Positions 21,431 to 33,164 of a stretch of 64,000 nucleotides of DNA are shown here, piece after piece. A model generated the notes under the pieces. The model ran no database searches. It had not been told where the DNA came from and was given only the letters and a program-made list of their open reading frames with translations. This DNA is from Bathynomus jamesi (taxonomy: Eukaryota > Arthropoda > Malacostraca > Isopoda > Cirolanidae): positions 238,008 through 302,007 of the forward strand of contig JAJOZX010005779.1 of the NCBI GenBank assembly GCA_023014485.1, read 5' to 3'. A program made the position numbers and the translations under genes. The first letter of the stretch is position 1. Every line of letters starts with the position of its first letter.

Positions 21431-21552
21431 TCTTGCACCATTGATCAACATTTGCAATTGCATTGCACTCGTCCATTTTGCGCCCATACCACTAATGTGC
21501 TGTCGATGTAATGAATTTCATACCACTTTGTAGTTTAAATATGTTTACCAAG

Positions 21553-22053
21553 AAAGGATCTTTTCGGTTTGACGGCCGCCACTAAAATCAAATAAAATCT
21601 ACATTATTCTACTTCTTTTGACCTTTTTATTACTATTCAGTATATTTTCACTTGGCGAAACTAACCTAACCTAACATAACCCTAACTAATTTAGCCTAAC
21701 CAACCTAACCTACCTTAACCCTAACGTAACCTAATCAACCTAACCTAACTTAACCCTAACGTAACCTAACCAACCTAAATTTAATCATTTTTATTTTTTT
21801 AGATTTTGGGGGAAAATGGAAATGTCATGTAATATTCCATTGAATAAGCCATTCACTTTGTGTCTTTGCCCCCTCAGTGGTTAGGGTTAAGTTAAATTAG
21901 GCTAGTTAGGTTAGGTTGGGTTAATTTAGATTGGATTAGGTTAATTTCCCCAAGTTAAAATGTACTGAATATTAATAAAAAAAGTCAAAAGAAGTAGAAT
22001 AATGTAGATTTTACTTGATTTTAGTGCCAGCCGTCAAACCGAAAAGATCCCCA
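21553..22053. mobile_element. Fold-back MITE with CCTAA-rich centre
   Basis: Long inverted arms, with GGATCTTTTCGGTTTGACGG on the left and its near-complement ending 22,053, about 105 bp each. The centre is degenerate CCTAACC/GGTTAGG arranged in opposite orientation on the two sides. No open frame. Confidence 0.85.
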
Positions 22054-22860
22054 AAAAACTGCAAAAATTGAAAATGTATAACATTAACACTAATATAGCA
22101 AATGATAATTATGCCAAATTTTTCTATGGAAGTTCACAAATCTTGACAAGTGTTACTAAATTTATTATCAGTACTCAAAGTACTGTACATCAGTGATGTT
22201 ATTGGCTATTTCTTTTAATATTTCTCTCATTTCAAAATTTTTTAAGGCGTTTCAACTCTTTTGGCCATAGCTGTCTTTTTTTTAAATGAAAAAACCCAAC
22301 TGTTCGGTTAGTAATGTTAAATTGAGGCATTTAATGTTAAATTGACTATAAAATCCTCTTGTCAACGTCATCAGTTTCTTTTGAAATATCAAATTCATCG
22401 GTCCATAAAATTGGTAACATGAATAACATTTCATATTTGGTTACAGTGTACTGTATATTTTGGGCTTCGTATTGGACTTAAAGCTTCGGTGGAAGTTCAC
22501 TTCCTAAAAATACTTTTTCACGAACTCCATTTCTGTTGGGAAATTGTACAATTCGAACAAATGTTGTAAACATTATTACACTGGTATGCATATGAAATTT
22601 CTTTGTCTGCTGTGAGGGTTTTTTCAACTCATATTATATAATTCGACCATGCTGAATTCGAAAATGACATTGGTTTTCCTCAATCAGGTCAGGTTTTTTC
22701 TCTATTGGCCATTTATTATAAGTCCAATTTTATCCCCAAATTTATTGATTTTTTTAGCTTAAACACTGTAGATACGAGTAATATTATAAGAACACTCGTG
22801 AAAAATGAAAACATTGTGTGAATAAATACTTTTATTCATACAATGAATATGGAAAAAAGT
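22054..22860. other. AT-rich intergenic DNA, no gene seen
   Basis: Low-complexity AT-rich sequence between the MITE and the 3' end of the next gene. The final AATAAA-like runs near 22,820 on either strand could serve as polyadenylation signals. Confidence 0.5.
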
Positions 22861-25118
22861 TTATTGAGGAAGGAATGAAGTTTTTTTGGTTTTCCGTCTG
22901 TGTTTTTCTTCGGGCACGTCTCGCTTCAAACACCAGCAATAGTCCGCCAGCATATTGATATCCGAGTTTCCCTGGTACCTCTCTTCCATTATTTTGATAT
23001 CTTGGTGAAATCGTTCACCCTGTTCCTCACTATAATCCCCCGCAATTTTCAGGAAAATAGTCCAAGTGGGACCACAAAAAGTGCATTTTTATGGACATGC
23101 GCGACCCATGAGCTTTGAAAGCTTCCATCAAGTTTTCGACAACGGACTCGTATTCTGGACTTCTACGCTTGCCAAGAAAATCAGTGACAACTGATTTGAA
23201 TGCCTGCCAGGCATTCTTCTCAGTTGGAGTCATTGCGTTTTCGAACTGAGTATCCTTGATCAAAGTTCGAATTTGAGGACCATCAAAAACCCCAGCATTT
23301 AGTTTAGCATCAGATATATGAGGAAATTTACTCTCGAGATATCGGAATGCTGAACCCTCCTTATTCATTGATTTGACGAAATTTTTCATCAAGCCCAGCT
23401 TAATATGAAGTGGTGGGAGCAAAATTTTTGTTAGTGGTACAAGGGGCACTGAAACGACATTATGCGACCCAGGTTCAAAATTCTCTCTGGATGCCCATTC
23501 ACGCTGTGCATAGTGCTTCTCATCCGCTCGGCTATCCCATTTGCAGAGGAAACATGGGTATTTCGTGTATCCCCCTTGCATTCCCAATACAAATGCCACA
23601 ATCTGAAAAAAAATGAAAATATTTAAAGAATTTAGAGAATTTGTTCTATCAGATAAAAAAATCTATGCATTGGACTGTATCACTTCTGTGGGGAAGTTAA
23701 GTGTTCTTATACGCTCTCAAATAAACTTTGGAAAAACAACATAGTCAAGAGCAATAGTTTACTTATGATATTAGTATTACCTTCAAATCTCCACAGATCC
23801 TCCAGTTATGTTGGTCGTATACGAGAGCATCCAGTAAAACTTTCATGTAGCTCTCAGTAAGTTGTACGGAATGTGCTACAGGGACTGATGCAACTCTATT
23901 CCCAATGTTGAGAAGTACTGCTTTCAAACTTCGTTTAGACGAGTCTATAAATAGCCTCCATTCTGATGCGTTATATGGCAGGCCCAAGGATTCGATTAGC
24001 CTCTCAACATTGCAGCAGTACACTAAGGAAGAGGTATTTTCGTGCACTGCAAAAAACTTGCGGAATTCTTCCTCTCGTTTCCTATACCAGGAGAATGTTG
24101 TTCCCGGAGCCAGCAAGTTGTCCTCTCGAAGTCGTGAGCCCAAGATCTCGGCAGCTAATTTGGAAAGTCCTAAATCCCTGGTAAGATCATTAAGTTTGGC
24201 CTGGTTGAGAGGCCTCGGCTCATTTGAAGCGGTATTTTGAGGTATATACGACTGGGACTGGTCATTGGCATTGGTCATTGATTCATCATCAGAATCATCG
24301 AAGTCCAGGGTTTGAGGTGGGTCAGGTATTGGAATTCCAGGACCATGGGGTACAGGTCTCATAGCAGAAGGAATGTCAGGGTATACAACAATGTGTTTAT
24401 TCTCTTGTTAACTCCTGAAAATAGAAACACAGAAACATGGATATAAAACTTGCATATGAAATAGAAGAAGCATTCAGACAGTGGCGGCTCGTGAGGGAAG
24501 GCTGCGGTCTGTAAGATATGAAATAGTCGATGGAGTCTGTATATTTTCTTTCTTTTTCATTCATATTGTCCCTTCGGGGACAATATGAATGAAAAAGAAA
24601 GAAAATATACAATCATTGTATATATAAATGTAACTTGTATAACAATATGTATGTGTAAATGTATTTTCTATAACAATATGTATATGTAAATGTATGATTA
24701 CCATTATGGTGAATATTATGCTATATATGGTGAATATTACATTATGGTGAATATTATGTCAAGTTTCATACGAGGATTTCAAAATATTTAAGAAAAATAA
24801 ATTTATAAGCCCACCTTGGAGGTTTGTCATGCAGAAATAGCAATCTGTCACGTGATCCTTTCCTTCTCTCCAAATCATGGGAATTCCAAAAGGCAAAGAT
24901 TTCGCTCTGCCTTTGCTCCATCTTCTCAAATTTTCAATGCACGTCTTGCAGCACATATGAGGGGCGAAATTTTTGTCCTGGTCCCCTAGCTTAATTCCAA
25001 AGTATGCTCTATACATTGTCTTCACAAATTTAGTGATTTGGGACTGGTTATTTGGCATGGTAACCGTCCCACATATGTAGCAGAATCTATTGGGATCATT
25101 TTTACACGCTCTATTCAT
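22861..25118 (-). CDS. Member of an unnamed multicopy animal protein family, intron-bearing copy
   Basis: Three exons on the minus strand. Exon 1 (25,118 to about 24,815) holds a zinc-binding-like N-terminus (FCYICGTVTMP, MCCKTCIENLRRW, CYFC). Exon 2 (about 24,402-23,781) holds MRPVPHGPGIPIP and WRLFIDSSKRSLKAVLLNIGN. Exon 3 (23,602 down) holds MQGGYTKYPCFLCKWDSRAD and LLPPLHIKLGLMKNFVKSM. It continues, apparently after one frame slip near 23,037, to GERFHQDIKIMEERYQG and the stop at 22,861. The intron at 23,780-23,603 has GT and a strong pyrimidine-AG. The C-x2-C pairs and conserved HIKLGLMKN segment are shared with many arthropod and cnidarian unnamed proteins. Function is unknown to me. 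A second, intronless copy is at 53.5 kb. The frame slip may make this a recent pseudogene. Confidence 0.65.
24538..24610. repeat. Perfect short palindrome in an intron
   Basis: The arm GTATATTTTCTTTCTTTTTC ... ATATTGTCCC is followed by a short TTCG turn and its exact complement, giving arms of about 33 bp. Confidence 0.9.
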
Positions 25119-25529
25119 TATGAAATATTTTATCTATATGCCTGAAAAGTAAAAAAAATTTATACAAGTGAAACAAGTGATGATAGATGTTACTGTTCCA
25201 ATTCCGCTTTGACAAAATCACGAAAAATTCTATTTTACTTATGAGGCCATAGCCGGATAACCTGAGCTGATTGAGAAAAACGGATTGCAGATTCGAAATC
25301 AGCAGGAAAACCTCTATAAGAATCACTTACAAAACCCTTGACAGCAAAATTGATGCATACCAGTGTTATCTTGGTAGAGTCAATATGAAATTTGTAAAAA
25401 TTTTATTGGAGTTGCATCTCATACGCACTTCGGTGAAGGTGTCTCTTCCGTACAAACAGAGGTCATAAAATGATTGGGTTCTATTAACCTCGTTAACCTC
25501 GTTTAGATTCCGTGTGTTGGTCTCTCTTC
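25119..25529. other. Upstream region of the 25.1-kb gene, no further gene seen
   Basis: AT-rich sequence. It may hold the promoter or an untranslated exon of the minus-strand gene, but nothing distinctive is visible. Confidence 0.4.
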
Positions 25530-25665
25530 ACACGAAGGTCAAGCTGGTGGCCCCCCTCTAGGCCTGGCTTGGTTGAGAAGCGAGTTGCTCTCTTGCACTC
25601 TCCACCACATATAGCCAGGTACACCCGGCTCATCTAGTACCGTCCTGAGCCAGGCAACTGTCTCA
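25530..25665 (-). mobile_element. 3' fragment of the CR1-like LINE family
   Basis: It aligns with the last coding part and tail of LINE copy A (compare 10,065-10,190): CGAAGGTCAAGCTGGTGGCC, then TAGCCAGGTACACCCGGCTC. A 5'-truncated dead insertion. Confidence 0.8.
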
Positions 25666-25669
25666 AAAA

Positions 25670-26540
25670 GGACAGTGATTTTATGGGAACATATTTTCAA
25701 TTAGGAATGTCTAGAAAGGGCTGACATGGGTTAGTAACTTAAATAGTAAAAATGTATCGTCACTACAGCGGCGATACAGAATTGGTATCATTGTGAAGGA
25801 CAGTCTTCAAACTGTTTCTTCTCTTTATAAGAAAGGAATAAATTAGATAATACTGTAGCCAGCTAGGGCTCCCACCCCACACGAACACTTCATTAGAACT
25901 AATAATTATAAAATGTGACACGGATTAAAACAGTTAAAAATGCTTGATATCGCCAATTGCGTAAATTTTCAGCTCATTTCACTTGATGCGCAGAAATGAA
26001 TATGAGCTTTCCTAACTGGGGGTTTCTGTAAGTCGAGCCAGGCAACCTTTTCCCTCCATTTGTCGTTTCGACGTTCCACCTTCTCTCTGTATCCTCATAA
26101 GCCGCTCTACCATTCTTTTGATTCTAATTCTTTCCCTCTTTATTCACACTATTAATGTTATTATGGCAACTCAGATATCTTTATCGTTAATATTAGTCCG
26201 TGAGCCAGATAAAATTTGACTACCAAATGTAGGGACCAAATGACACTATGATTTTTAGTTAGCTTGATGTGTAAACTGTGTGAAATCCTGTGATGGACAT
26301 CCCACATTCTCAGCTGAATGCCATTTTTATCGCCATCATTGTAAATGGCCGCCAGCTTCAATCAGACTTTACACACGTTTGATATTTTGCACCGTTTGTG
26401 CTAAACATATTGAAAAAGAAGTAAACGTTGTTCATACTAACATTATGCATAAGTACGAGAATGTACAATGTACTATTTACATGTTTTTATGTTGAGATTT
26501 AAATTTTGCAAATTACGTTTCCTTAACCAATTACTTCATA
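25670..26540. other. No gene seen
   Basis: Unique-looking, moderately AT-rich sequence with only short chance open frames. Confidence 0.5.
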
Positions 26541-29500
26541 TAGTGGACCGTCCAAAATTAAAAAATCGACTTTCAACGGCGTTTTTTGTTAATAGCTGGC
26601 ACCCATGCTAAAGCAATGTACCTGTGGGTGAGGAATAAAATGCAGGTTGATGCCACTCTCGCTTTTGGCTTTGAAGGTCATTTTCGAGGTCAAACTGTGC
26701 AAAAAATGATATTTTCTAATTTTAATTTTTAAAAAATATTCTGAGCCAATTGGTTTGACCAAATGTTTCATTTTGCTACACTTAGTGATAAAGAAGTATG
26801 ATAACACGCTTATTCCATCCGAATTACCAACTCAAGGTCAAATTCAAGTTAATCACGACCGAAATTTTGCTAAAAATTTGTGATATTTTATTTTAATTGC
26901 CGAAAAAAAACATTGAGCAAGTCTCTTTGTCAAAACAATTTATTTTAACATGATTAGTGCCTAATAAGTTTGATGGCATGAATTAAGTACTCACAGTAAC
27001 AGAATTATCACAACTACATCACAAAGCGGTAAATATAGCCCCATAACTATACAGTTTACACACTAGTAACGTCTACAAGTTCACGTTTCTTGATGAACAG
27101 CACCGAAATGCTGCACTGACAGTCACAATTGTGTGGATTGCAATCACTTAAGAACAGAATTGTTAGTTCTTTACAGCACATTCCAGCTTCTCTCGATTTC
27201 AGCCCGGAAGAGAGACATAGATCTACTGTCCAGTTGGGTTACAGCAACCGCTGTCGTCACAACCACAAGCTGTCGTACACTGCATCCTTTTCCTGACGCA
27301 GGTGCATCTAGCTGTCTTGCACTTTTTCTTGCAACCACAAGCAACAAGCTCCAGGCAGGCTTCAGGGATTGGAGGAAGTCTTGTCCACACTGGTAGGAGG
27401 CTCCCATCCTCCAACTTCCAGGCTGAAGTGTCCACCGGATCTTCAACATCTACGTGTTCTTTGTCGGCCTGGAGCCATATTTTGGCCTGATAGTTTGCCC
27501 GCTTGGCGTGGAGCTCCAGGGCATCCTTTGTCGGTGGGAGCATTTCCAGTCTTCTTGGCCTTCCCAAAAAGGTGAACTCTGGCATCATCAACTGTGTTGT
27601 TCCGGGGTGCCATACAAATGACACACAAACTTCTCAACATCTGCGATATCCCCATCTCGACCAATGGCGTGCAGCAGGAGTGGGTGGTCACTGAACACCT
27701 TCCAACACTTCTTTTTTCCATGACCACTGAAGGACGAGACTGTGTCACACCCGGTCAAAGCGTGGAAGCTGACCAGGTTGTCCCTGACTGCGGGCGACAA
27801 AATCTTGAATACATCGTGCACTGGGTAGCACTTTCGGTTCTTGGCCGTTCCGCACAGCATCCACACTTCAGCGACCTTGGTGCAAACGAAGTGAATCAGC
27901 AGCACCATTACATCAGTATCTCTGCACACTACCAGTATTCGTTCATAGCCCTGGGACGCTGCATCGCATGAGTGAAGGATGAGCCTGGTGTCCGCCTCTC
28001 CATGGGTGCTATGCAGTGGAACGTCATGTCGCCTGGTTGACCGTACTTCACTGGCTTCAGAGAAGCCACCCCCTGTCACCAGCTGACATCTTTCTTGAAG
28101 ATCTCTGCCCTTCTCAGTGATGACGTTAGACAGAAACAAGGCTAGGTCAGGTTTGTTTGTATCCATGGCCATGAAGTTTTTCCACACTTCAGGCAGTAGA
28201 ACTTGTGGGCCATCAATGACTTTCCAAATCGGTTTCTTCTTGCTTGCACGCTTTGTCCTGGTAACTGCTTTGATCGATCCTTCCCCTGCGTACCGATCAA
28301 TGATGACATCAACTCTTGTTGTGTGTTCATTGTGAAATAACTCGTCACGGCCTTGAAGAACACTTCAGCATAGTCGCGGAATGTCCGACAGCCGCCAGGC
28401 TTGCCAAGAGCTTGGATGAGTGCATGGCCATCTATCATCACACAGGTCTTCAGATCAGAGGTTGGAACCTCTGAGCTTATGGTCTGCTGAGCCATCAGGA
28501 TGTTCATCAGCTCAGACTTCGATGTCGAATTCATCTCTCCTCCTGCTTTCGCCAGACTAAATGGGACTGGGGACAGTTCATGCTTCAAGACGTTGACCAT
28601 CTCCACCATGCGACCTGCAGTCGCGGCATTCAGGAGCCGCTGTAGTAGCTTTCTGTCAGCTTTGATGGTCTTCTGCATGTTCTGCTTGGTGGAAACTGTA
28701 GCTTTGTACACATCAGCGAAGGTTTTCGACCGATGTTTCTTCATCGTTTCAAGGAAGCCTACTATCTGTTCAATCAGTCTCTCCTTCATGAGGCTGATTA
28801 CATGCTGCGTTCCTCGATCCTGAGCTGTCAGCAGGTTCTCCACAACACCTGTGGGTGCAGTATCTTTGGTTGCCAGTGAAACAAGTAGGATGTTAGTGAC
28901 GGCATCTGTATCTCCTGCTTCACTCATGTGAACTCTGAAGACGTCAAACTGCTTCAACTGCTGAACTAACTTCATGACATCATGAGCGTCACGCCTAGTG
29001 CGAGAAGGCAGACTGTCAACCCGAGTGAAGGTGGCTTCCCCATCATCATCTTGAAGATTGAAGAGGCATCTTGTGTCTTGAGAGATGCGTGACCGCTCTG
29101 ACCACGTGATGCAGAACCTGTCTCTTGCTTGGTCATTCTTTGTGATGCCGATGATACCATTGTGCATGTTTCATGTACGATTTATTCATTCGGTTGCCTG
29201 ATCAGCTGGAACTTGGTTGAAGCGCTTCGCCGTCCTCTTGACGACAAAGTTCCCATTACAGAACTCTGCATGAACTTCTGGTGCTGACTTCTCAAGACCT
29301 TTCATATCGGCCAAGTAGACCGGCCCCAACGTGCATAGTTTGTGTGGTCATAGATAGTTAGCCAAGGCAGCATTGCAGCAAAGGCTTCTATGTGAAGACT
29401 CCACATGCCATCTCTCTCAGCTCTGATGAAGGCCAGTAGGATCTCTACCATTTCCATGTAGGATGACCACAGCATGAAGTTAGGATTTTCAGAATGCTGG

Positions 29501-30830
29501 TCATTGAATTCCTCCATGATACTGTGGAATTTCTCATCTGCCAAAACGCCTGAGAAATTGTCAACAGCATCGCGTATCTCATCTATGTCAGCTCTGTCTT
29601 TGAAAAGCAAAGCAACATTGAGGGCAAGCTGTTTGACGTTCTCATCTCCGTTGCCAGTTGCAGCCAGCCATGACTCAAACATCTGCCATTTGATGCGCCA
29701 CAGTGCCTCATATGTCAGCTAGTGACCTCTCACAGCTCGGTAGTAGGCCTTGCCGTCCACATTGTCTCAGTGGTGTTAGCCGCGTACACACCTGCCTCTG
29801 TCCATAAGTCATCAAGTCCCACACTTTCCATGTGTTGACCAATAGCTTTCAGAAAGTTGAGGCAGATATGGAGGCCTCCCATGAACAAGACCACGTTGGC
29901 AAATTTCGAGTTTGCCCAGACTAGTTCCTTACCCCTACTGTACAGAGGTTGATCAGCAGTGATGATGGTGTACTTCTGGCTGGCATACTCAGAAATAGCC
30001 ATGAAGCGATTGATGACGGTGATCATGGTGTCTTTGTCATCTGCTGGTGCCTGCAGCATTGGCAACATCCAGGCGGTCGTTACTGGTGGATCCGCAGTGC
30101 TGGCAGATTGATTGAATGCTCCCCAGCTTGGAACGGACATCGCTTCATCATGGATGCGTGACACCACCCAGGCCAAGTCCTTGGCACGTGCCCGGTCCCT
30201 CTCAGGCTCATGTGACAAGTCGTCTATGTCAGTGTCGTAGCCAGGAGGAGATGGCCTCTTGCCAGATGGGAGGGTAGCCTGGTCCAGCCTTTGGAACTCC
30301 TGTAGGTCATCAGGTTTGATAGATTTCGATCTCTTGTGCTTACCACCCTTTTGGCCATGACTCTGCTGTGGAGGGAGCCTCTCTGCCATACCATCAGTTG
30401 AGTGCTGTGGAAGGTGTTCTTCCCGTCTAAGGTTGACTCCAAGACATTTATGTTGTCACAAGAGCAGTGAATCATTCTCTCTTTGACGATGGTGTCAGGG
30501 ATGTACACACATCCATTCTCAGCATACCTCTCCAGGATGTTCTGAGCGATGGTGGTGTCTATCCTTCTTACAGTGTCGACACCAATAGTGTGATTTTCCA
30601 CGTGGAACAGATCTTGGAGTGCTTCTGAGCGGGTGGCTTGGTGCAGAGTAAGACCCAAGCCCACATGCTTTGGTGTCAACTTTCGTCGGTTGGAGACTGC
30701 ATAGACTATGTCCTGGGCAATGCTATACACACTCTGCTTCACTTTCTGGCCCTCTTCACTTCCCTCATCCACAGCATCCATTCCCCCAAAGAACAATCGT
30801 AGAAACAGGTACAGACTGTCGGGTATGACG

Positions 30831-33164
30831 CTAGGATGTGTCAATTTTAGTAAAGTCAACAATTCAAAAGCTACTAATGCTCAAATGATGTCATATTATC
30901 TAGCAAACTTAGAAATATCTTTAGTGCTGTTTAAAAAAGTCATTTACCCACTTATATTTGAACATAAAGGTTTGAAATATAACCTAAATATGACTGTAGC
31001 ATCGTATATCAATGTGCCATTGATATGTGTGGTCAACTTTGGTTATTTTTGGTGTGCAGTATGGTTTTTAAGTTTCACAGTCACAAATGCTGGAGTTTTT
31101 ATTGTGAATGCATGTTTTCCCTCCTTTTTGACAATTTTGATTACTTCGTAATGTAAATATTGTGTAATTCAAATTATTCGAAATGTTATGTGTGACCCAA
31201 ACTTTCTGTATATTTTGATATGATAGATATATGAAATTGTCATTACTTTGAATAATTAAGTCTTATACCTATAACAACACAACCTTTTATCTGAGCTTAT
31301 AGGAAGATATTAAGAATGTCAATTAACTTAATTTTATGTAATCATAATCAGTAGGCTATCGAAGCAAATCAAGTTGCCACCTAAGTCATTTGGTGGGGAC
31401 TGGGAGGGAACTTCCCCCTGCTGAGCTGCCTACAGCCAGAGATCTGCTGAGGTATGGTTTGTTGAGGAGAGAGATGAGTGAGGAAGACAGGAGGAATTAC
31501 CCAGTTAATGACCTGATTAACAACGGCATTGTTCTTTGATGGGAAAAGAGATGACACCAAAGTGATGATGGAAGCTGAGGGCAGTGACAGGCAGTTTTCT
31601 GGCCTCATTAAGGAAGAACACTACACAGTGTGCAATGAACCAGGTGGGAAATATTTGTGGCATTTTGTACCAGAGGAAGCTGCAGAGGAGAGAAGTTATG
31701 CTGAGGTCATTGCTGATCATCTGGTGAACTGGCTAAGAGAGAGAGTTGCAGACCAGACCCTTTTGGCCATAGGAGGTGACAGTACTAATGTGAATACTGG
31801 CTGGGAGGGAGGAGTAATGCATTATGTGGAGGCCAAGCTTAGCAGGAAGTTGGTGTGGATTGTCTGTGACTTGTACACTGGGGAGCTGAGTCTCAGACAC
31901 CTGGTGACTGCACTGGATGGCAAGACATTGAGCAACAAGTGGTCTGGGCCCCTAGGGAAGATGTTAGACACTGCCACTGAGCTGGAGATCAACCCAAACT
32001 TCACGAAGATCACTGTTGGTCCTCCTCTACCCCATCTCAGTCAGGAGGTAGTCAAAGACCTCAGCACAGACCAATCATATGGCTACAGAATCATCACTGC
32101 CATCAGCTCGGGAGAGGTACCTCAGAGTCTAACTCTCCTGGAGATTGGGCCAGTCTGTCACAATAGGTGGCTCACCACGGCTCTAAGGTTCTGCAGATTG
32201 TGGATTTCCAAGCATGGCTGAAGGGTAGGAACCTGAAGAATCTGAGGATAATTGTGGAATTCATAGTGGGAGTCTACATGCCAAACTGGTTCAACATCAA
32301 ATTAAATCACAGCTGGGTGGAGGGTCCCAGGCATGTACTGTACCAGCTGGAGCTGCTCAGAAGTCAGAAGAAGGAGGTGATAGGATTAGTGATGCCTACA
32401 GTGAAGAGATCAGCCTGGTATGCACACTCTAAGGCTGTGCTCCAGGACATGCTGTGCAGTGAGGTGGAGGAGGAGAGAAGGGAGGCAGTGAAGAGGATAC
32501 TCGAAATCAGAGGTGAAGGAGATGAGGACACACAGGTAGGAGACTGCAGTGTCAGACTCAGGAAGACTCCTGACATCAACCCAGATGCCACCAAACTCTC
32601 GGAGTTTATTGACTGGAAATCTGGCGTGACTGAGCCTCCTCTGACCTGCTCCCTCACCACTGCTGTAATCAAGGAGTTTCTGGGTAGACCAATGGACGTT
32701 CCTGCATGGCCCTCACACACAGTCAGTAGAGAGGTGTGTAAGGATGACAACTGAAGCAGCACAACATATTTACTCACAAGAGAGGAGGGAGGCGTACATC
32801 AGTGGCCAGGTGGCCAGTAGGGAGCTCATGTCCAGGAACAAGAGCAAGGCAGACATGGCATCCTTGGCAAAGTTCAAGAAACCTATCTATATTTCTAAAT
32901 TTTAATATTGAAATACAACCAAAATGTCTTTAATTGTATGTAATGTATGTAAAATGTAATTATATACAATAAAAAAAATACTTGCAAAAATTGCTCATTT
33001 TTCGTAAACGTCAACTTCAAATATACTGTAAGTAGCTAGGAGTGGTCAAATCTGGATTATAAAGCCATATTTCGATTTAGCACATGAAAATGCATCATTT
33101 GGTCACTAGTAGTCTTTGAAAATCTAAAGATTTCACTTTGCTCCCTAAAATTGACACACCCTAG
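30831..33164 (+). mobile_element. Second hAT-like transposon, nested in the Academ element
   Basis: The ends CTAGGATGTGTCAATTTTAG (from 30,831) and the complement of the right end, CTAGGGTGTGTCAATTTTAG, match over 20 bp with one difference. They are flanked by TATGACG at 30,824-30,830 and 33,165-33,171. Counting the outer G as target gives 8 bp, the hAT length. Removing the element rejoins the Academ gene. Confidence 0.88.
31381..32905 (+). pseudogene. hAT-like transposase of the nested element, frameshifted
   Basis: From about 31,381 an N-terminal part (LPTARDLLRYGLLREMSEED) ends near 31,540. The main frame (31,529-32,221) follows, with FSGLIKEEHYTV, an acidic motif AIGGDSTNVNTGWEGG and KLVWIVCDLYTGELSLRHL. 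The next frame (32,167-32,754) continues the C-terminal half. A last slip near 32,720 leads to HTQSVERCVRMTTEAA and the stop at 32,903. The D-x-x-N ... C-x-L arrangement and the terminal E-R pair parallel the transposase at 17.4-19.7 kb, but the two are only distantly alike. Three frame breaks make it inactive. Confidence 0.65.

Noticed and set aside
21223..21511. Open frames on both strands across the 36-bp minisatellite
   Set aside because: The period is a multiple of three, so frames stay open by construction; no start context, splice sites or similarity.
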